This document shows, piece by piece, positions 16,710 to 26,167 of a stretch of 64,000 bases of DNA. Source of the stretch: an uncultured Christensenella sp. (GTDB lineage Bacteria; Bacillota; Clostridia; Christensenellales; Pumilibacteraceae); NCBI GenBank assembly GCA_949948895.1, contig CATLHE010000002.1, positions 1 to 64,000 on the forward strand, in the 5' to 3' direction. The position numbers were made by a program, and so were the translations under genes. How positions within the stretch are numbered: the first letter of the stretch is position 1; every line of letters begins with the position of its first letter. Below the pieces are notes generated by a model. That model made no database searches. It had not been told where the DNA came from and saw nothing but the letters and a program-made list of their open reading frames with translations.

Positions 16710-17764
16710 TAGTAACGCGGTTAGACGTCAAAGACTACCGTAACGCGCGGTCGCGGACGGTGGAGTTTAAGGCGGGGCGCAACGCGTTCGTCGGCGCAAA
16801 CGCGCGCGGCAAGACCAATCTTTTGGAAGCCGTGTATTTTGCGGGCGTGGGCAAATCGTTTCGCACGCCGCGGGATAAAGAGCTCATCAATTCCGATTGC
16901 GACAGAGCATACATTTCGGTCACCGCCGAAAAGCCGAGCGGAACGGAAACGGTAAAAATAATAATCGACCGCAGAGCCAATAAAAGAGTGGCGGTAAACG
17001 AGCTCCCCATATCGCGGATGAGCGAGCTTATGGGCGTTTGTCCCGTCGTGCTGTTTTGTCCTGACGGACTCAAAATAGTAAAAGAAGCGCCCGCCGACAG
17101 GCGGCGGTTCATGGATATCTCGCTCTGTCAGATATCGAAAGCGTATTTTGCGGCGCTTTCGCGGTACGATAAAATTTTGCAGAGCCGAAACAGACTGCTT
17201 AAAAGCGGCGGCGCGACGGTAAACACGCTTGCGCCATGGGACGAGCTGCTCGCAGAAGAGGGCGCCAAAATAGTCAAGTCGCGCCGAGGTTTTTTGGACA
17301 GGCTGAGCGGGTTTGCATATGAGAAGATAGCCTATCTTACCGAGGGCGCGGAAGCTTTGGCATTGGAGTACGAGGGCGCGTCGGGGAACGATATAGGCGA
17401 GATAAAGTCGGAGCTTTTGTCGAGTATCAAACGCGACTTCGACAATGACATGCGGCTCCGATACACTCATTCCGGTCCGCATAAGGACGATATAAAAATA
17501 ACGCTGAACGGCACGGACGTGAGAACGTACGGCTCGCAAGGTCAGCAAAGAACGGTCGCGCTATCATTGAAGCTGGCGGAAATATCGCTTCTTACCGAAG
17601 TGATGGGGACGAGCCCCGTCCTGCTTTTGGACGACGTGTTCAGCGAGCTCGACGTGAACAGACGCAAAAAACTGCTCGCCGCGCTCGACGGGTTTCAAAC
17701 GATAATAACATCTACAGACGACGATGAGTTTGCCGAGTTCGGAGTCAATGTTATAAACATTTAA
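16706..17764 (+). CDS. recF: DNA replication and repair protein RecF
   Basis: 352 residues, usual size. SMC-like ATPase with the N-terminal LDVKDYRNARS, Walker A GANARGKT (30-37; the usual Gly-Gln is Ala-Arg), signature TYGSQGQQRTVALSLKLAE and Walker B LLLDDVFSELD. RecF helps load RecA at gaps. The GTG start overlaps the upstream stop by 4 nt. recF is here away from dnaA/dnaN, its more common site. A terminator shared with the convergent SDR gene follows immediately. Confidence 0.95.
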   Translation: MIVTRLDVKDYRNARSRTVEFKAGRNAFVGANARGKTNLLEAVYFAGVGKSFRTPRDKELINSDCDRAYISVTAEKPSGTETVKIIIDRRANKRVAVNELPISRMSELMGVCPVVLFCPDGLKIVKEAPADRRRFMDISLCQISKAYFAALSRYDKILQSRNRLLKSGGATVNTLAPWDELLAEEGAKIVKSRRGFLDRLSGFAYEKIAYLTEGAEALALEYEGASGNDIGEIKSELLSSIKRDFDNDMRLRYTHSGPHKDDIKITLNGTDVRTYGSQGQQRTVALSLKLAEISLLTEVMGTSPVLLLDDVFSELDVNRRKKLLAALDGFQTIITSTDDDEFAEFGVNVINI

Positions 17765-17792
17765 AACCCTATCGCAGATTCGATAGGGTTTT
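17763..17792. terminator. Bidirectional terminator between recF and SDR gene
   Basis: AAAACCCTATCG (17763-17774) and CGATAGGGTTTT (17781-17792) form a perfect 12-bp stem with a 6-nt loop and A/T tracts on both sides. It serves both convergent genes. Confidence 0.95.
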
Positions 17793-17799
17793 ATAAAGA

Positions 17800-18573
17800 T
17801 CAAAATTCGAGTTTGTATATTCTTTTGTCTATCATTTGTTTTACGCATGAGGGCATCAATTTGTAAAACCTGAGTTCGAGCTTGTTCTTGAATCCGACGG
17901 CGGCGACGGGCGGCGGGTTCTTGGCGCGTAGCAGTCGGTACAGCCCCGACGCGACCGCATTTGCGTCGTACCCCGTCTGTTCTATCTTGATGAGCGAATC
18001 GGCGGCGGACTTCAGGTTTTTGTCGTACTTGTCGCAATCGGTGTATATCTTGCGCTTGAACGAGAACTGTGTTCTCGTGCCGCCGATAAGCGCGGCAGTC
18101 GTATTTACTTTGTCCGTTTCGAGATCGACGGCGCGCGAAAACATGACGAGCGCGGCTTTGCTTGCCGAGTAAAACGAATCGAAAGCTATCGGTACGACGG
18201 CGGCGGACGACGACGCGTAAATTATCCTGCCGTTGCCCGAAGCCGTAAGTAACGGCATTGCAAGGCGGGTACATTCCACCGCGCCCAAGAGGTTTACTTC
18301 AAACAGATCGCGATAGTCTGCGGGCTTGACGCACTCGACGGGTGCGGCGAGAGATGTGCCGGCGCAGTATACAAGCGCGTCTATAGCGCCGAGTTTGGAA
18401 AACGCCGCGCTCAGCTCTTTGGGGTTTTTGACGTCCGCCGTATAGTTGGTTACGCTCGCTACAGGGCATGGCGAGCGCGATATGTTTGTCACTTTGCAGT
18501 CTTTTGCGGTAAGCTTTTGAACGAGCGCGAGCCCGATCCCGCTCGAACCGCCGACTATTACTATGTTTTCCAT
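17800..18573 (-). CDS. Short-chain dehydrogenase/reductase (SDR) family protein
   Basis: 257 residues. Rossmann nucleotide-binding start VIVGGSSGIGLALVQKL, the YCAG motif in place of NNAG, and a catalytic Ser-Tyr-Lys set (SSSAAVVPIAFDSFYSASKAALVMF, with YSASK). The C-terminal part is basic and ends with the helix MIDKRIYKLEF. It is an NAD(P)-dependent oxidoreductase of unknown substrate, probably cytosolic. AAGGAG precedes the ATG on the minus strand. It stands alone on this strand, convergent with recF. Confidence 0.92.
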   Translation of the reverse strand: MENIVIVGGSSGIGLALVQKLTAKDCKVTNISRSPCPVASVTNYTADVKNPKELSAAFSKLGAIDALVYCAGTSLAAPVECVKPADYRDLFEVNLLGAVECTRLAMPLLTASGNGRIIYASSSAAVVPIAFDSFYSASKAALVMFSRAVDLETDKVNTTAALIGGTRTQFSFKRKIYTDCDKYDKNLKSAADSLIKIEQTGYDANAVASGLYRLLRAKNPPPVAAVGFKNKLELRFYKLMPSCVKQMIDKRIYKLEF

Positions 18574-18736
18574 TATGTAACTCCTTGACGCTTTTTGCGT
18601 TTTTGCGTTATTGCGATTTTGTATAGTATGCCGCGTATACTTAAATACTATTAAGGCAACGACGTAAAACGGTTGATTTTATATGTTCATGATGTTATAA
18701 TAAACTGTCTGCATATATTAAGCAAAGGAGAACGTA

Positions 18737-20191
18737 ATGGAACAGGAATACGTATACGTAGAAGAGGAGCAGGGGCTCACCTTTAAAAAGATAGGCGGTT
18801 TTTTCAAGAAAGGCTGGCTCCCCATGGTTTTGGGAATAGTCATCGCCGCGATACTTGCAACCGTCATCGCGCTTCCGATAAAAACGTTTTATAAGTCGGA
18901 AGAAATCGGGCAGACCTCTATCGAGTATCTGTACGACGGCATAACTGACGGGCTTTCGCCCAACGGCGGTACGCTCAATACAGATAACATTATTTCGCCG
19001 TCGGTTCTGAGCAATGCGGTGGAAGCCGCAAACCTCGGCAAAGTGATCACCGATATCTCGGAGCTTCATGCGGCTTGCCGTATCGAGAGCGTTTATCCCG
19101 ACGATTATTACCGTTTGGTCCAAGCCGCCGCGGACGGAGATAAGCAAGCGACCGAAACGCTCAGAAATTACAAACTTGTCCCGTCGCGCTACGATATTAT
19201 CATATCCGAGCCGAGCAAGCTCGGGCTCAGCGATACTCAAACGACCCAGCTTCTCGATAAGATAGTTATCGCGTACTTCGAGGATTTCAAAGCGCGGTAT
19301 TCGGTCTCGAACATGTTTAATACGGGCATTTATAACTTTGCCGCGGACGAGACGTTTGAGTTTTACGAAGTGTACGATAAATATACGGAATCGCTCACGC
19401 CCGTTTTGCAGTACGTAAACGAGCTTAACGCGCTTTCGCCTACGTTCGTGTCTACGGCGTTCAATACCGATTTCGCGACGCTTTCGAGCGACCTTACTAG
19501 ACTCATGTCGTCATACGAAGCTTATAATACGTATCTGCTTGCCAATAACGTATGGCGCAACAAAGATGTGGCGGCTGTAACGCTCGCAAAACAGAAAAAA
19601 TCAATCGAAGCGAAAAAGCTCAACCTTCAAACGTTGATATCGGCTTTGGAAGCGCAGATCAAGGCGATACCCCCGCTTAATATCACCGTAGTAGGCGGCG
19701 GAAGCGATACCGACGTTACGGGCAGCGCCGCCGAATATTATAAGCTTTTGGATAAGTTCAACACGGAACTTGCTACGTACAATAAGCAAATGCAGTCTTA
19801 CGACGATTTGCTGTCGAGCATAGAGCTGCGCGTGGAAAATCTCGACACCGCGACGGAAACGCCCAAAGACAAGCTCGAGTACGCGGCTAACAGGCTCGTC
19901 GAACTCGAAACGGAAACCAAAGACCTTATCGAAAAAGTCAACGGAACGGTAGGCGATTTTTACGACACGACTTTTGTCTCGTCGAGCGTCCGTCGCGTGA
20001 AACCCTCCGTTGTCGTGCGCAAGAGCTCAGATCTCAATCTTTTGATAATCTACCTTTGCGCGGTGCTCGGCGGGCTTCTCGTCGGCGCAATAGTTGCGGG
20101 CGTTCGTATCGGTAAAGCGAACTCCAAGAAAAAGAATGCCGAGACAGTGTCCGAACTTTCCAAAGATGCAAATGACACCGATAAAAAATAA
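18737..20191 (+). CDS. Wzz-like (chain-length-determinant-type) membrane protein
   Basis: 484 residues. A short cytosolic N-terminus is followed by one span (about 30-50), a large extracytoplasmic region with coiled-coil stretches (about 270-310 and 345-405) and a second span near the C-terminus (about 440-462). A charged cytosolic tail follows. This two-span topology around a helical ectodomain is that of polysaccharide co-polymerases (Wzz/CapA-type). No kinase domain is attached, and no polysaccharide genes are nearby. Preceded by AAAGGAG. Family call rests on topology, so the exact role is open. Confidence 0.7.
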   Translation: MEQEYVYVEEEQGLTFKKIGGFFKKGWLPMVLGIVIAAILATVIALPIKTFYKSEEIGQTSIEYLYDGITDGLSPNGGTLNTDNIISPSVLSNAVEAANLGKVITDISELHAACRIESVYPDDYYRLVQAAADGDKQATETLRNYKLVPSRYDIIISEPSKLGLSDTQTTQLLDKIVIAYFEDFKARYSVSNMFNTGIYNFAADETFEFYEVYDKYTESLTPVLQYVNELNALSPTFVSTAFNTDFATLSSDLTRLMSSYEAYNTYLLANNVWRNKDVAAVTLAKQKKSIEAKKLNLQTLISALEAQIKAIPPLNITVVGGGSDTDVTGSAAEYYKLLDKFNTELATYNKQMQSYDDLLSSIELRVENLDTATETPKDKLEYAANRLVELETETKDLIEKVNGTVGDFYDTTFVSSSVRRVKPSVVVRKSSDLNLLIIYLCAVLGGLLVGAIVAGVRIGKANSKKKNAETVSELSKDANDTDKK

Positions 20192-20214
20192 ATCATGATC
20201 ACGAGGTGATTGTT

Positions 20215-21759
20215 ATGGCTAATACTTGGCTTAAAACCGCAGTATTCTATGAGATATATCCCAACTCGTTTGCGGATGACAACGGCGACGGTTACGGCGA
20301 CCTTAAGGGTATAATCAAAAAGCTCGATTATATCAAGTCGCTCGGCGCCAATGCGATATGGCTCAACCCGCATTACGATTCGCCGTTTATGGACGGCGGC
20401 TATGACGTTCGCGACTATTTCAAAGTGTCGTCGCGATTCGGCACCGAAGCCGATTTCGACGAGTTTATAGGCGCGGCGCACGCAAAAGGCATAAAGGTCA
20501 TTCTCGATCTTGTGCCCGGTCACACTTCCGAGGAGAACGCAGATTTCTTGAAGAGCGCGGAAGCAACGCCCAACGACATGTACGACAGATTCATTTGGAC
20601 GCGCGGCGAATGGGATTTTCCGCAGGGCTTTAAGGCGATATCCGGTCGGCATCAGCGCAAGGGCAATTATATAGTCAATTTCTACTCGACTCAGCCGTCG
20701 CTCAATTACGGCTTCAACCGTGTGGACGATCCGAACTGGCAGTTCTCTTATAAGTCCGACGAAGCGATAGCGACGCGCGAATGGCTCAAAAGCGTCATGC
20801 GGTTCTGGCTCGAACGCGGCGCGGACGGTTTTCGTGTCGATATGGCGGACTCGCTCGTCAAAAACGACGGCGATCAAGGCGATAAGCCTGCGACAAGCGA
20901 GCTTTGGCGCAATATCCGCGCCATGATGGACGAGGAATATCCCGACGCCATACTCGTTTCCGAGTGGTCCAATCCGCAGGCGATAAGAGCGGGATTCCAT
21001 GCCGACTTCATGCTCGATCATTGGGGCAATCCGTATAATCTTTTGGTGCGCGGCGAGGAAGTGCAGGACGGTCACAGCTACTTCGATATAGAAGGCAGAG
21101 GGGACGCGGCAAAGATAGCGGAGAGCTTTTCCGAGTGGTACGGCAAGATTAAGGACGACGGATATCTCGCTATCATCACGTGCAATCACGATACGCCGAG
21201 ACTTGGCGGGTTTTATACTCACGAACAGTTAAAGCTCATATACGCCACGCTGTTCACTCTTCCCGGCGTGCCGTTCGTTTACTACGGCGACGAGATCGGC
21301 ATGAAGTACGTAAAAGATATTCCGTCCGTGGAATGCGGTTTTGCGCGCACGGGCTCGCGCACGCCCATGCAGTGGAGCTTGGACAAGAACGCGGGATTTT
21401 CCGCAGCAGATAAAATTTTCCTGCCAACCGAGATCGACAAAGCGGTCAACGTGGAATCGCAGAGTAAGGACAAAAAATCTCTTCTCAATTTCATGCGCGA
21501 GCTTATCGCGTTCAGAAAAACGCGCGAGGAGCTTACCGCTCGCGATTTCGAGTTCATGCACGCTGTCGGAAGCGAGCCGCTCGTATATCGGCGCGGCAAA
21601 CTCGTGATTGTCGTCAATCCGCTTAAAGTCAAGCAGATCGCGCCCGTGACGCTCGCCAAAAACGATAAAGATATTTTCTCCGTTGGAAAAGCGGCAAAGA
21701 TCAAAAAGGACGGTATAGAATGTCCGCCGCTGTCGTTTACGGTGTTCGAGTGCAAATAA
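20215..21759 (+). CDS. GH13 alpha-glucosidase-type enzyme
   Basis: 514 residues starting MANTWLKTAVFYEIYPNSFADDNGDGYGDL. The ATG at 20215 is chosen because GAGGTG lies 6 nt upstream; a GTG three codons earlier is part of that site. It has the (beta/alpha)8 amylase fold with the family motifs: DLVPGHTS (region I), GFRVDMAD with nucleophile Asp209, VSEWSN with acid/base Glu250, and CNHDTPR with Asp326. A C-terminal beta domain follows. It resembles oligo-1,6-glucosidases and related enzymes that act on short alpha-glucans. There is no signal peptide, so it is intracellular. Confidence 0.92.
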   Translation: MANTWLKTAVFYEIYPNSFADDNGDGYGDLKGIIKKLDYIKSLGANAIWLNPHYDSPFMDGGYDVRDYFKVSSRFGTEADFDEFIGAAHAKGIKVILDLVPGHTSEENADFLKSAEATPNDMYDRFIWTRGEWDFPQGFKAISGRHQRKGNYIVNFYSTQPSLNYGFNRVDDPNWQFSYKSDEAIATREWLKSVMRFWLERGADGFRVDMADSLVKNDGDQGDKPATSELWRNIRAMMDEEYPDAILVSEWSNPQAIRAGFHADFMLDHWGNPYNLLVRGEEVQDGHSYFDIEGRGDAAKIAESFSEWYGKIKDDGYLAIITCNHDTPRLGGFYTHEQLKLIYATLFTLPGVPFVYYGDEIGMKYVKDIPSVECGFARTGSRTPMQWSLDKNAGFSAADKIFLPTEIDKAVNVESQSKDKKSLLNFMRELIAFRKTREELTARDFEFMHAVGSEPLVYRRGKLVIVVNPLKVKQIAPVTLAKNDKDIFSVGKAAKIKKDGIECPPLSFTVFECK

Positions 21760-21773
21760 CGGTTGTATTTATC

Positions 21774-21809
21774 GAGCCGCTTTCGCATCCTGTTGCGAGG
21801 GCGGCTTTT
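21774..21809 (+). terminator. Terminator after GH13 gene
   Basis: AGCCGC (21775-21780) pairs with GCGGCT (21801-21806), with an inner CGCA/TGCG stem, and is followed by TTTG. Confidence 0.8.
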
Positions 21810-21844
21810 GTTTTGCGCTGAACGTGGCGGCGGTTATATTTTGA

Positions 21845-21874
21845 TTGACTTTCGGCGGGGCGCGGTGGTACAAT
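21845..21874 (+). promoter_or_regulatory. Promoter of the M3 peptidase gene
   Basis: TTGACT (21845-21850), an 18-nt spacer and TACAAT (21869-21874) with a TGG extended element. The start codon is 29 nt downstream, with CAAGGAGATA as ribosome-binding site. Confidence 0.7.
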
Positions 21875-21903
21875 ACGTTTAATAAAATATCAAGGAGATA
21901 CAT

Positions 21904-23595
21904 ATGGCGATCAAGGTCAAGGATTTTAAGTACAAGCGCGCGGACGTGGACGCTGCATGCAAGTATATCGATAACGCTACGGCGCTCGTAAAAAAAGCAA
22001 AGAGCGGCAAAGAGCTTGCCAAGATACGCGAGGAGGCTAACGCGTATTTCATGGACGTAAACACGATGGTCGGGCTTGCGTATATCCGTCATTCCCTCGA
22101 CGTGCGCGACGAGTATTACGTAGCCGAGCATGAGTATTACGACGAGAATCTGCCCAAGCTCGGCGCAAAGACGACGGCGTTCAATAAAGCGATAGTCTCT
22201 TCGCCCTTCGAGCCCGAACTTCGCAAGCTCATAAACCCCATTATCCTCGACAACATGAAAGCGCACATACGCGTTATGGACGACTGCATAATAGATGACT
22301 GCGTGGAGGAGAACAAGCTCGTTTCGGAATACGTGAAACTGCTTGCCAAGCTCGAATTTCCGTGGGAGGGCAAGTCTGTCACATTGGAGCAGATCAGAGG
22401 CTTGGGCAAGTCCGCCGATCGCGCCACGCGCAAAAAAGCGCTCACCGTGCTCGGAGAAACGCTTTCCGGCGTGTCCGAAGATCTTGACCGCATATTCGAC
22501 GGCTTGGTCAAAGTCCGCACGAGAAAAGCGCAAAAAATGGGATTCGAAAACTTTGTCGAAATGGGCGATATATCGATAGGGCATATCGGCTACGGCAGAG
22601 AGCAGATAGCAAAGTTCCGCAAGTCGGTAAAAGACGACGTAGTGCCCACGCTGACAAGGCTCAAGACAGAGCTTGCAAAGCGTTTCGGCATAGACAAGAT
22701 ACACATTTACGATAACGACAGCTATGTGGTCGGCGGCAATATCGATCCCGTGGGAACGGCGGAAGACCTGTTTGCCGCGGCGCAGTCGATGTACGACGAT
22801 ATGGATCCCAAGCTCGGCGCGTATTTTAAGTCAATGTGCGACGCGGAAGCGATCGACTATATCGCGCGCGCAGGCAAAGAATCGGGAGGCTATGCGGAAA
22901 TGCTGTTCGGGTTCTCGCAGTCGTTTATATTTGCCAACTTCAACGGCACAATGGACGACGTGGGCGTATTGACGCACGAGCTCGGGCATGCGTATGCGTT
23001 TTCCCGCGCCGTAGCCAATAAGATAGACGTCGATCTTTTCGTGGGCGGTATGGAAACGGCGGAGACCCATTCCATGGGCATGGAAGCTATGTGCAACAAG
23101 TACAACCATAAGTTCTACGGCGACCGCGCCAAGGAAGCGACCTATCAACAGATATTCGACGCGTTCACATTCCTCAGCTACGGCGTTATCGTAGACTACT
23201 TCCAACAGCTCGTGTACGAAAAACCGAGCATGACGCCCAAAGAGCGTAAAGAGCTGTGGCTCGAACTCGAACATGAGTTCCGTCCGTTTGTGGACAGTTC
23301 GGACGTGCCGTATTTCGATATAGGCGGCAGATGGCAGTATCAGCATCACATCTACGAAAATCCGTTCTACTATATCGATTATTGCCTGTCGAGCTGTCTC
23401 GCATTGCAGTTCGGCGAGCTCGCGGACAAAGACTACGCCGACGCACTGTCGCGCTATCTCGCTTTGGTCGAGAAGGGCGGTACGAAAAATATAGACGATC
23501 TCGCGCACGAAGCGGGCATCATGGGACCGTTTGACGACGGTGCGCTCAAAAAGCTGTGCGCCGATATAGAAAAGCATTTGTCGAGTTTGGAATAG
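21904..23595 (+). CDS. M3 family oligoendopeptidase (PepF type)
   Basis: 563 residues, typical of the shorter M3B oligoendopeptidase group. The zinc site is HELGH (H358, E359, H362) within GVLTHELGHAYAFSRA; the third ligand lies in METAETHSMGMEA about 25 residues on. A C-terminal helical region includes WQYQHHIYENPFYYIDY, a conserved substrate-binding motif of the family. It cleaves short peptides in the cytosol. AAGGAG precedes the ATG, and a strong terminator follows. Confidence 0.93.
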   Translation: MAIKVKDFKYKRADVDAACKYIDNATALVKKAKSGKELAKIREEANAYFMDVNTMVGLAYIRHSLDVRDEYYVAEHEYYDENLPKLGAKTTAFNKAIVSSPFEPELRKLINPIILDNMKAHIRVMDDCIIDDCVEENKLVSEYVKLLAKLEFPWEGKSVTLEQIRGLGKSADRATRKKALTVLGETLSGVSEDLDRIFDGLVKVRTRKAQKMGFENFVEMGDISIGHIGYGREQIAKFRKSVKDDVVPTLTRLKTELAKRFGIDKIHIYDNDSYVVGGNIDPVGTAEDLFAAAQSMYDDMDPKLGAYFKSMCDAEAIDYIARAGKESGGYAEMLFGFSQSFIFANFNGTMDDVGVLTHELGHAYAFSRAVANKIDVDLFVGGMETAETHSMGMEAMCNKYNHKFYGDRAKEATYQQIFDAFTFLSYGVIVDYFQQLVYEKPSMTPKERKELWLELEHEFRPFVDSSDVPYFDIGGRWQYQHHIYENPFYYIDYCLSSCLALQFGELADKDYADALSRYLALVEKGGTKNIDDLAHEAGIMGPFDDGALKKLCADIEKHLSSLE

Positions 23596-23607
23596 TATTA
23601 AATATGT

Positions 23608-23646
23608 ACGCGCCGCTCCCGCTGTTTGCGGGGGCGCGCGTGTTTT
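23608..23646 (+). terminator. Terminator after M3 peptidase gene
   Basis: ACGCGCC...CCCGC pairs with GCGGG...GGCGCGCGT around a 5-nt loop, followed by GTTTT. Confidence 0.85.
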
Positions 23647-23670
23647 AGATCGAACTACGGAGGATCAACG

Positions 23671-24552
23671 ATGAAAGATAATAAACGCGGTCTGTTTATC
23701 GACGAGGATACGTTTTTGCGCCTGCCGATCATCGATACTTCGGTCGCGCTCACCGTTTACGAAGTGAAAGAAACCAAAGCCGTCGCGGACAAGCTGTCGC
23801 GGCTTTACGGCGACGCGGAAGCGGTGGTCGACGGCAAGCCCGTACGCATATCGGAATTAAGCAAGATCGAATCGGCAAAAGCGGTGGAACTTCCCACATT
23901 GCCCGATTTTGATAAAAAAAGATACAACGCCGCCGACGCCGCGCGCGTCATAAACAGACTCATGCAAAAGGACGGGGGCTGTCCGTGGGACAGCGTTCAG
24001 ACCCACGAGAGCATACGCGTCAACATGATAGAGGAAGCGTACGAGGCGGTGGACGCTATCGATACCCACGATCTTGCCGGCATGCGCGAGGAGTTCGGGG
24101 ACGTATTTTTACAGTCGCTGTTGCAGTCTGCGATAGCAAACCGCGACGGCGAATTTTGCTTTGACGACGTGTGCGACGAGCTGTGCAAAAAGCTCATAGG
24201 CAGGCACACTTTTATATTCGGCGACGACAGCGCGGCGGGCGCGGGCGACGCGCTCGTGCTTTGGGATAAAAACAAAGCCAAGGAAAAGCATTATGCGGGC
24301 GTAAAAAATCAGTTGGAGCGTCTTCCGCAGGAATTTCCGTCGCTTTTGCGCTGTCAAAAAGCGTACAAAAAAATCAAGAAAGCGGGAGCTTCGGTCGACG
24401 CTTTCGAGCTTGGCGACAGTATGGAAAAACGCGATTACGCCGCCGCTATCGCCGCTCTCACGGCGAGACTTGCCGACGAGGGCAAGGATGCGGAAGTCGA
24501 GCTCAACCGCGTAGTGCGGGATATAATAAAGGAACTTCCGAGTGATAAATAA
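23671..24552 (+). CDS. mazG: MazG nucleoside triphosphate pyrophosphohydrolase with vestigial YabN N-terminus
   Basis: 293 residues from the ATG at 23671, which follows GGAGG. The MazG domain begins at about 100 (INRLMQKDGGCPWDSVQTHESI) and contains the metal-binding EEAYE and EEFGD motifs. It hydrolyses NTPs to NMP and pyrophosphate and cleans the nucleotide pool. The N-terminal ~95 residues (ALTVYEVKETKAVADKL ... VRISELSK) resemble only the end of the tetrapyrrole-methylase-like domain that precedes MazG in Bacillus YabN; the SAM-binding part is gone. The stop overlaps the dus gene by 11 nt. Confidence 0.9.
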   Translation: MKDNKRGLFIDEDTFLRLPIIDTSVALTVYEVKETKAVADKLSRLYGDAEAVVDGKPVRISELSKIESAKAVELPTLPDFDKKRYNAADAARVINRLMQKDGGCPWDSVQTHESIRVNMIEEAYEAVDAIDTHDLAGMREEFGDVFLQSLLQSAIANRDGEFCFDDVCDELCKKLIGRHTFIFGDDSAAGAGDALVLWDKNKAKEKHYAGVKNQLERLPQEFPSLLRCQKAYKKIKKAGASVDAFELGDSMEKRDYAAAIAALTARLADEGKDAEVELNRVVRDIIKELPSDK

Positions 24553-25477
24553 GACGGTCGAGATCGGTAAATATACTCTCGGCGGGATATGGCTCGCGCC
24601 TATGGCGGGGTATACCGACGTCGCGTTCAGAACGCTTTGCCGCTCGCTCGGCGCGGGACTTACCGTGACGGAAATGGTGTCGGTGCGCGGGCTTGTCAGA
24701 GACAATGCCGCGACTGCGCTCCTCATGAAAACGACGGAAGCGGAGAGCCCGTCTTGCGTGCAGATATTCGGCAGCGATCCCGAAGATTTCAAACGCGCCG
24801 CGTCTATGCTCGACTGCGATATCATAGATATCAATATGGGCTGTCCAATGCCCAAAATAGTCAAAAACGGCGACGGCTCGGCGCTGCTTCTCGACGCGGA
24901 GCGCGCGGGAAAGATAGTGCGCGCGCTCGTCCAAAACACCGATAAGCCGGTGACTGTAAAAACGCGCTTGGGGTATTATTCGGGCAAGCTCGCGGCGAGC
25001 GAGCTTATCGAGAGCGTGGCGGACGCGGGCGCTTCCGCGGTGACGCTTCACGGGCGGTTTGCCGAACAGCGCTATTCGGGGCATTCGGATATGTCAGTGG
25101 CGGAAGAGATAGCGCGGCGGGCGAGCATTCCCGTTTTGTACAACGGCGATATTACCGAAGCGGATATTTGCGACGAAGAGAGCCGCATAAACAAAAGCGA
25201 CGCGCTCATTGGCGTAGCCGTCGGCAGGTACGCTTTGGAAAACCCAGCGGTGTTTTGCGGCGGCAAGCTCGACCCGATAGAATATGCCGAACGCCTTATC
25301 GGGCTTTTGACAGAGCATTACGACGAGCGGTATACTCTGAACCAAGCGCGAAAGTTTTTCGTGCATATCTTTAAAGGCGTTGTCGGCGGCAAAGCCGTGC
25401 GCTCCGCCGTTAACTGTGCAAACACATTGACGGAAGTGCGGCGTGCGCTCGATGAAGCGAAGCTCGCTCTAAAATAG
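24542..25477 (+). CDS. dus: tRNA-dihydrouridine synthase
   Basis: 311 residues. FMN-dependent enzyme that reduces uridines in the tRNA D-loop. Motifs: LAPMAGYTDVAFR, FGSDPEDFKRAA, INMGCPMPKI with the catalytic Cys, VKTRLG, TLHGRFAEQRYSG and the FMN-binding IGVAVGRYALENP. The C-terminal helical domain carries the RNA-binding part. The start is the GTG at 24542, inside the end of mazG, with AAGGAA upstream. DusB-like by motif pattern; the exact paralogue is not certain. Confidence 0.92.
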   Translation: MINKTVEIGKYTLGGIWLAPMAGYTDVAFRTLCRSLGAGLTVTEMVSVRGLVRDNAATALLMKTTEAESPSCVQIFGSDPEDFKRAASMLDCDIIDINMGCPMPKIVKNGDGSALLLDAERAGKIVRALVQNTDKPVTVKTRLGYYSGKLAASELIESVADAGASAVTLHGRFAEQRYSGHSDMSVAEEIARRASIPVLYNGDITEADICDEESRINKSDALIGVAVGRYALENPAVFCGGKLDPIEYAERLIGLLTEHYDERYTLNQARKFFVHIFKGVVGGKAVRSAVNCANTLTEVRRALDEAKLALK

Positions 25478-25532
25478 CGAGCGTACAAAATATAACGTTA
25501 AAGCTTTATGTGCACCCTAAAAGAGCAATAGC

Positions 25533-25561
25533 TTGACAAAGGGTGCGACTGACAGTATAAT
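25533..25561 (+). promoter_or_regulatory. Promoter of peptidyl-prolyl isomerase gene
   Basis: TTGACA (25533-25538), a 17-nt spacer and TATAAT (25556-25561), a consensus sigma-A promoter. The gene has a normal leader with GGGAGA. Confidence 0.85.
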
Positions 25562-25594
25562 ATCAATCGATATCATAATAACTTGGGAGACGAT

Positions 25595-26113
25595 ATGGAA
25601 AACAAGATAAAAGCAAAGATCGAGTTCGTGAGCGGCGAGACGATAAATCTCGAACTTTATCCCGACGTTGCGCCAATAACGGTCGCCAACTTCGTGGAGC
25701 TTTGCAAAGCGCATTTTTACGACGGTCTGTGCTTTCACAGAGTCATAGACAAATTCATGATACAGGGCGGCGGATACGTGTTCGATACGCGTAAAGGATT
25801 GGTGGAGAAGCGCGCAAAAGAGATAAAGGGCGAGTTTCGATCCAACGGCGTGAACAATCCGCTTCCGCACGATAAAGGCGTGATATCGATGGCGAGAACT
25901 CCGTACCCCGACAGCGCGTCCTCGCAGTTTTTTATCTGCGTAGCCGATACGCATTTTTTGGACGGCGAGTATGCGGCGTTCGGGCGTTGCGCGGACGAGG
26001 ACAGCATAAAGACCGCTGTCAAGTTCGGCAAAGTCAAAACTGGCTCGTGGCAGCAATTTTCGGATATCCCGCTTAATCCCATAGTCATCAAGACGATTTC
26101 CGTCGAACAATAA
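25595..26113 (+). CDS. Peptidyl-prolyl cis-trans isomerase, cyclophilin type
   Basis: 172 residues. Cyclophilin motifs: LYPDVAPITVANFVELC, YDGLCFHRVIDKFMIQGG (catalytic Arg in FHRV), GVISMARTPYPDSASSQFFI and the end of the core at FGRCADEDS. It speeds prolyl isomerisation in folding proteins, and the lack of a signal peptide places it in the cytosol. The start at 25595 is preceded by GGGAGA; an in-frame TTG four codons earlier is part of that site. It is monocistronic between its own promoter and a terminator. Confidence 0.95.
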   Translation: MENKIKAKIEFVSGETINLELYPDVAPITVANFVELCKAHFYDGLCFHRVIDKFMIQGGGYVFDTRKGLVEKRAKEIKGEFRSNGVNNPLPHDKGVISMARTPYPDSASSQFFICVADTHFLDGEYAAFGRCADEDSIKTAVKFGKVKTGSWQQFSDIPLNPIVIKTISVEQ

Positions 26114-26136
26114 AGATATCTGTTTTGCGGCAACAT

Positions 26137-26158
26137 AAAAGCGCCTTGCGGCGCTTTT
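26137..26158. terminator. Bidirectional terminator
   Basis: AAAAGCGCC (26137-26145) and GGCGCTTTT (26150-26158) form a perfect stem with a TTGC loop between convergent genes. Confidence 0.9.
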
Positions 26159-26167
26159 GCGTGATAT

